9,617 nucleotides of DNA from positions 1-9,617 of the forward strand of contig JAQBWG010000050.1 in the NCBI GenBank assembly GCA_027625225.1. Direction: 5' to 3'. A program made the translations under genes and the position numbers. The DNA is from Chloroflexota bacterium. Lineage in GTDB: Bacteria; Chloroflexota; Dehalococcoidia; Lucifugimonadales; VGZR01. The notes under the pieces are model-generated. The model was not told the origin of the DNA. It did no database searches and worked only from the letters and a program-made list of their open reading frames with translations. Positions 5,956-9,617 of the stretch are shown piece by piece. Numbering within the stretch: the stretch's first letter is position 1; every line of letters starts with the position of its first letter.

Positions 5956-7986
5956 ATGTCTATACAGCCCCGCGAGGTTATCGTCGTCCAACTGAACCAG
6001 GGGCCGACTATCGTCCGCGCGCTCGAAATCAAGGCCACGCAAGTCTCTATCGCCCTCGGCCGCAACAAGCAGGCCCGCGTGCCCAACAACCGCGTGCTCT
6101 ACGCCACCGGCCTCACGTCCGCATCCGACGGCGACATCGAAAAGCTCCGCACCGATGCGCGCGCCGTCGCCGACGGCCTCGATTTGGAAGAACTGTGGCA
6201 GCTTCTCAAAGACGAGGGCATAGCCTTCACGATGGACGATTTAGCCGGACTACACTGGGCCGCCGAGCCGACCACGGCCCAGAAAATCGGCCTGCTCATC
6301 CACCTGGAAGAAACGCCCATCTACTTCGAGCGCGACGCCGATAACTACACCGCCCGCTCCGCCGAAGCCATCGAGGAAACCCGTTCCAAGGAACGCAGGC
6401 AAGGCGAAAAACAGGCCGCCCGCGGCACCCTGATGGAGGCGCTGGACAACGGGGCGCTTCCCCAACCTATGAACGAGCACCACAAAACGCTGCTCCTTCA
6501 CCTGCGCAGCTTCGCCATCAATGGCGACTCGTACTCCAAGCGTCAGACGGCAAAAGATTTGCTGGAGTACCTCGGACGCGTCAGCCGCGAGCCGCAGCGT
6601 CAGGCCTTCGAGCTACTTGAGGCCGCCGGTGTGCTGTCGCTGGACGAACCCATCGAACTGGAACAACGCGGCATTCCCACCGACTTCCCGGATGATGCCC
6701 TGGCACACGCCGACGAAATCTGCGCGGCGGCGCCGTCACCGGACGAAGGCCGTGTTGACCTGACTCATTATGATGCCTTCACGGTGGACGACATCACGAC
6801 TACGGACCGCGATGATGCGTTGTCTGTCGAGGTGATGCCTAGCGGCAGGTTCGAGATTGGGGTGCATATCACCGATGTTGCCTCGCTGGTGTCGCGAGGT
6901 AGCCCTGTTGATGCCGAGGCCGACAAGCGCATGGCCACGCTGTATCTGCCCGAGCAGCGCATCGGGATGCTGCCGCCGCGGTTGGAGAGTGAACGGGGCA
7001 GTCTCGACCCGAATCAAACGCGTGCCTGTATAAGCCTGCTGGTGCAGTTGAATGGGGACGGCGAGGTAGTGGATTCGGAGGTTGTGCGGTCGGTCATCGT
7101 GAGCAAGGGGGCGCTGTCCTATGATGAGGTGGATACCGCTATTGAAGACTCCTCGGCTTCCCGACATGAGTCTCTTGCAACGCTGTATAGGCTTACGCGG
7201 CGGCTACGGGAGCGGCGGGGTGAAGCGGGTGCGATGCTGCTCGAACAGCCGGAGATGGTGGTGAAGGTGGCATCGCCGGACGACATCGAAGTTGAGGTTA
7301 TCGGGCGGGGCAGCCCGTCGCGAATGTTGGTCTCCGAGTTGATGATTCTGTACAACAGCCTGCTGGCTGAGTTCTGTGTTACTCACAACTTACCCGCACC
7401 GTACCGCGCTCAGAAGGCTCCGTGGGCGTCCGGCGCGGAGAGGCCGATGGTTTCGCCGGACATGCCCGACGGGCCGTACAAACACTTCCTGCTCACCAGA
7501 GGACTCTCACCTGCCGAGTTGAGCACGACGCCGGGGCCGCACTCCAGCCTAGGCGTGAAGGCGTACGTACAGGCATCCTCGCCGCTCCGGCGCTATCCTG
7601 ACCTTGCCCTGCAGCGTCAGGTCTCTGAGTTTCTAAGCACGGGGAAGGCCGCCTATACGCCCGACGAGATAGCGTCGGTGGCGGGCCGGGCCGATGTGCA
7701 GCTTCGCGAAATCGGCGGAATCGAAGAGAGCAGAAAGCGGTACTGGTTTCTGAAGTATCTGGAGCAAAAGTACCTGCAGTCGGGGCATCACGACTTCCAA
7801 GCGGTGGCACTGGACACAGACCGCAGGGGGCCAGCGGTGCTCCATCTGCTCGATTATCCGTTCAGGGTGCGGGCGGAGCTGGGGTCTTCATGCGAACCGG
7901 GCGACAGGGTCACGCTACGGCTGCACAACGTAGACCTGTGGCGGCGCGTAGGCAATTTTACCTATGTGGGAAGTTCTACGGCATAG
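5956..7986 (+). CDS. RNase II/R-family exoribonuclease (RNB domain, cyanobacterial-like)
   Basis: A 676-residue 3'-5' exoribonuclease that degrades single-stranded RNA processively. The N-terminus (about 1-52) looks like a small SH3/OB-like barrel. A helical region with probable winged-helix character follows (about 60-260). The RNB catalytic domain starts near residue 267: VDDITTTDRDDA supplies Asp278, Asp284, Asp286 and Asp287 with the same spacing as E. coli RNase II Asp201, 207, 209 and 210. Further family blocks are VHITDV (303-308), GMLPPRLES (337-345), NLPAPYRAQ (478-486) and SSPLRRYPDL (541-550). The C-terminus (about 611-676) is a degenerate S1-like OB fold. GPHSSLGVKAY before SPLRRY resembles the cyanobacterial/plastid RNase II branch more than enterobacterial enzymes. 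No cold-shock domains or lysine-rich tail as in RNase R. Base composition changes partway through the gene, near 6750. Confidence 0.93.
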   Translation: MSIQPREVIVVQLNQGPTIVRALEIKATQVSIALGRNKQARVPNNRVLYATGLTSASDGDIEKLRTDARAVADGLDLEELWQLLKDEGIAFTMDDLAGLHWAAEPTTAQKIGLLIHLEETPIYFERDADNYTARSAEAIEETRSKERRQGEKQAARGTLMEALDNGALPQPMNEHHKTLLLHLRSFAINGDSYSKRQTAKDLLEYLGRVSREPQRQAFELLEAAGVLSLDEPIELEQRGIPTDFPDDALAHADEICAAAPSPDEGRVDLTHYDAFTVDDITTTDRDDALSVEVMPSGRFEIGVHITDVASLVSRGSPVDAEADKRMATLYLPEQRIGMLPPRLESERGSLDPNQTRACISLLVQLNGDGEVVDSEVVRSVIVSKGALSYDEVDTAIEDSSASRHESLATLYRLTRRLRERRGEAGAMLLEQPEMVVKVASPDDIEVEVIGRGSPSRMLVSELMILYNSLLAEFCVTHNLPAPYRAQKAPWASGAERPMVSPDMPDGPYKHFLLTRGLSPAELSTTPGPHSSLGVKAYVQASSPLRRYPDLALQRQVSEFLSTGKAAYTPDEIASVAGRADVQLREIGGIEESRKRYWFLKYLEQKYLQSGHHDFQAVALDTDRRGPAVLHLLDYPFRVRAELGSSCEPGDRVTLRLHNVDLWRRVGNFTYVGSSTA

Positions 7987-7991
7987 TCCGG

Positions 7992-8020
7992 TTGAACCTT
8001 CCTTCGCGAGGTGGTAAACA
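7992..8020 (+). promoter_or_regulatory. Candidate sigma-70 promoter for the F420-type oxidoreductase
   Basis: TTGAAC (7992-7997) and TAAACA (8015-8020) are separated by exactly 17 bp in the 66-bp gap after the RNase gene. The -35 matches five of six bases, the -10 only three. A start near 8027 would give a short leader with GAGGTGA at 8042-8048. Confidence 0.35.
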
Positions 8021-8052
8021 TAGTCCACCACAGAGAAACACGAGGTGACGGC

Positions 8053-8907
8053 ATGAACATCGGCGTAGGGCTTCCGGCAACCATCCCGGGCATAGATGGA
8101 CGGCTCATCGTGGAATGGGCGAAGAAGGCCGAAGACCTGGGATTTTCTACCCTGGGCATCGTGGACAGGACGGTGTTCCCAAATCACGACGCGCTTGCTT
8201 CGCTCGCCGCCGCCGCGGCCGTCACCAGCAAGATTCGACTCATGACCACGGTGCTGCTCACGCCTCTTTATAACGAAGTTTTGCTTGCCAAGCAGATAGC
8301 CACGATATCTTCGATATCCAATGGGCGGTTGAGCATGGGGCTGGGCATCGGCTGGCGCAAGGACGACTTCGACGAGACGGGAAGCGTCTATTCGGGACGC
8401 GGACAACGCTTCGAGGGTCAACTCCACGCCATGCGCCGCATCTGGGAAGGCAGCAAGCACGCTGCGGGTGGGGGGCGCATCGGACCGATACCCAAAGACG
8501 GCATCGAGGTGCTTATCGGCGGACTGAAACGCGCGGGCATAGAGCGGGCCGGGCGACTGGGCGACGGGTTTCTGGCCGCACCGGGCACGCCGGACGAGAT
8601 GCGGGCCAACCACGACATTTTCATGAACTCATGGAAGGCCTCCGGACGTAAGGGAACTCCAAGGTGGTCATCGGGGATGTACTACGCGCTGGGGGATGTG
8701 CCGCGCGGTCTGGACTATATGGCCGACTATTACGAGTTCGCGGGCGACGAGATGAAGAAGTTCCAGGACGACATGATTTCGACGCCTGACCGCGTCTGGA
8801 ACGCGGTCAGGGACTACGCCAAGTTAGGGATAGACGAGCTGCTGTTCCACCCCTGTGTGCCCGACCTGAAGGAGCTGGACCTGCTGGCCGAGGTTTGTTT
8901 CTCCTAG
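8053..8907 (+). CDS. LLM-class oxidoreductase, F420-dependent type
   Basis: A 284-residue luciferase-like TIM-barrel oxidoreductase of the shorter, F420-type branch. The N-terminus MNIGVGLPATIPG, GRLSMGLGIGWRKDDFDETG (91-110) and the following RGQRFEGQLHAMRRIW (116-131) form the signature that distinguishes these enzymes from LuxA-like monooxygenases. IEVLIGGLKRAGIERAGRLGDGFL (151-174) is the typical 'GG.s..a..raar.gDGw' strand. ATG 8053 is chosen because GAGGTGA lies just upstream. The earlier in-frame GTG at 8011 would add 14 non-homologous residues overlapping the candidate -10 element. Related enzymes reduce or oxidise alcohols, lactones or activated double bonds with F420, though some use FMN. 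It is only distantly related to the monooxygenase at 4829-5911. It ends tail to tail with the protease gene. Confidence 0.88.
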   Translation: MNIGVGLPATIPGIDGRLIVEWAKKAEDLGFSTLGIVDRTVFPNHDALASLAAAAAVTSKIRLMTTVLLTPLYNEVLLAKQIATISSISNGRLSMGLGIGWRKDDFDETGSVYSGRGQRFEGQLHAMRRIWEGSKHAAGGGRIGPIPKDGIEVLIGGLKRAGIERAGRLGDGFLAAPGTPDEMRANHDIFMNSWKASGRKGTPRWSSGMYYALGDVPRGLDYMADYYEFAGDEMKKFQDDMISTPDRVWNAVRDYAKLGIDELLFHPCVPDLKELDLLAEVCFS

Positions 8908-9617
8908 CGCCGCCACCAGTACTCCTGCCCGTTGTTAACGCTGCCTGTTTTCAACTGCTCCCACACTTCGGCAGCCTCACTTGTGAGTAAGGATTTCTGC
9001 TGTCCCTGTACACGCTGACCGCTGGATGTGGTGAGGGTGGTGGCCTGGTTGATGGCGACGACATTTCCCGCCAAGTCGAACATGGGGCCGCCGGAGTCGC
9101 CCGGGTCGACGTCCGAGTCGGTTTCCAGCCCTCTAATGTTTACGCCAACCACTTCGACCATTGTGGTAATGACCCCCACGCGCACGCTGGGGAAGCCGAC
9201 GTCACCAGAAGAATAGCCCACCGTCATGATGGGTTCCGCCGCGTCTTCTCTGGTCACTCCGCGTATCGAAAGCGCGGGCAGGTCTATCTGCAGCCTAATC
9301 ACGGCAAGGTCGCGCAGGCGGTCGGTACCTGTGACCTGGCCGGTCTGAAACTTTGCGTCCCCGTTCTCGTCCACGTAGTGAATGGTCACCTGGGTGAGTG
9401 AGGTCACCACGTGCTCGGCGGTGAGTATCCATCCGTTCTCGAAGACCCAGCCCGTCCCGTGTCCCTGCGGGGTCTGCACCTTCACCACCGAACGTCTGAT
9501 GGATTCGTAGGTGTTGAGGAACTGGGGCGAGGGGGTTGGTGTAGGTGGGAATACGACCGGCGTCGGGGTTGGCTGCGGGGTTGGCGTGGGCTGGGGGGTC
9601 GCCGTGGGAACGGCGGG
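8904..9617 (-). CDS. Trypsin-like serine protease with Pro/Thr-rich linker, N-terminus cut by window edge
   Basis: A chymotrypsin-fold peptidase (Trypsin_2/S1C-like), 237 residues visible and open to the right window edge. All three catalytic residues are present: His69 in LTAEHVV, Asp103 in RLRDLAVIRL, and Ser175 in DPGDSGGPMF (numbered from the first visible residue). Upstream of the protease domain the frame continues as a Pro-Thr linker (residues 5-31, rich in PTPTP and PQPT). An apparent start at GTG 9488 is therefore internal. Such linkers join secreted or membrane-anchored domains, so a signal peptide or transmembrane helix is expected off the window. No PDZ domain follows; the protein ends in EYWWRR shortly after the protease fold. 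Probable role: extracytoplasmic proteolysis or protein quality control. Confidence 0.88.
   Translation of the reverse strand, partial: PAVPTATPQPTPTPQPTPTPVVFPPTPTPSPQFLNTYESIRRSVVKVQTPQGHGTGWVFENGWILTAEHVVTSLTQVTIHYVDENGDAKFQTGQVTGTDRLRDLAVIRLQIDLPALSIRGVTREDAAEPIMTVGYSSGDVGFPSVRVGVITTMVEVVGVNIRGLETDSDVDPGDSGGPMFDLAGNVVAINQATTLTTSSGQRVQGQQKSLLTSEAAEVWEQLKTGSVNNGQEYWWRR
9528..9617 (-). repeat. Low-complexity Pro/Thr-coding repeat
   Basis: This stretch encodes imperfect repeats of PT, PQPT and PTPTP in the protease linker, so the plus strand is rich in G-runs (GGTTGG, GGGG). Four G-runs at 9577-9580, 9588-9590, 9593-9598 and 9606-9608, with loops of 7, 2 and 7 nt, fit the G3+N1-7 quadruplex pattern on the template strand. 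Confidence 0.6.

Noticed and set aside
6521..6763. Possible frameshifted or overlapping gene in the RNase
   Set aside because: The RNB reading frame is continuous with all family blocks in order; the overlapping frame is a composition artefact.
6541..6900. Replication origin at the skew change
   Set aside because: The polarity fits, but the point lies inside an intact coding gene and I found no DnaA-box-like sequence, AT-rich unwinding region or replication gene.

Overview
The window is a GC-rich, densely coding stretch of bacterial chromosome with ten protein genes, two of them cut by the window edges. I see no RNA genes, insertion sequences, CRISPR arrays or integrases, and no gap between genes exceeds 150 bp. 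The gene mix suggests a Chloroflexota bacterium of the Dehalococcoidia/SAR202 type: two luciferase-like flavin/F420 oxidoreductases of different subfamilies, a UroD-family protein beside an ACMSD-type amidohydrolase, an SDR, a secreted protease with a Pro-Thr linker, and a dispersed repeat whose translation contains VILSAAKNL. This placement is inferred from gene content only.

Left part, minus strand (1-2345). A UroD-family protein (2345-1350) is followed after 33 bp by a metal-dependent amidohydrolase (1316-468), probably one operon. A perfect 19-bp palindrome sits over the amidohydrolase stop codon. A 148-bp gap carrying a dispersed repeat follows. Then comes the first third or so of an atypical SDR/NAD-dependent epimerase (319 to the left edge).

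Middle part, plus strand (2440-7986). A 94-bp divergent promoter region separates the UroD operon from a classical SDR dehydrogenase (2440-3207), a short class I methyltransferase (3257-3823, GTG start) and a MutY-type DNA glycosylase (from about 3834 to 4733). The MutY frame has no ATG, GTG or TTG that keeps its catalytic glutamate, so translation probably begins at CTG 3834 or depends on the upstream gene. A LuxA-like monooxygenase (4829-5911) and an RNase II/RNB exoribonuclease of the cyanobacterial type (5956-7986) follow.

Right part. An F420-type luciferase-like oxidoreductase (8053-8907) has its own plausible promoter and ends tail to tail with a minus-strand trypsin-like protease (9617-8904, N-terminus off the window). 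The two stop codons share one CTAG.

The cluster looks like accessory oxidative and one-carbon/decarboxylation catabolism mixed with housekeeping nucleic-acid enzymes (MutY, RNase II). No complete pathway is visible. The main feature not explained by genes is a change of strand composition near 6.75 kb, inside the RNase gene: the plus strand is C-rich to the left and G-rich to the right, largely whichever strand is coding.
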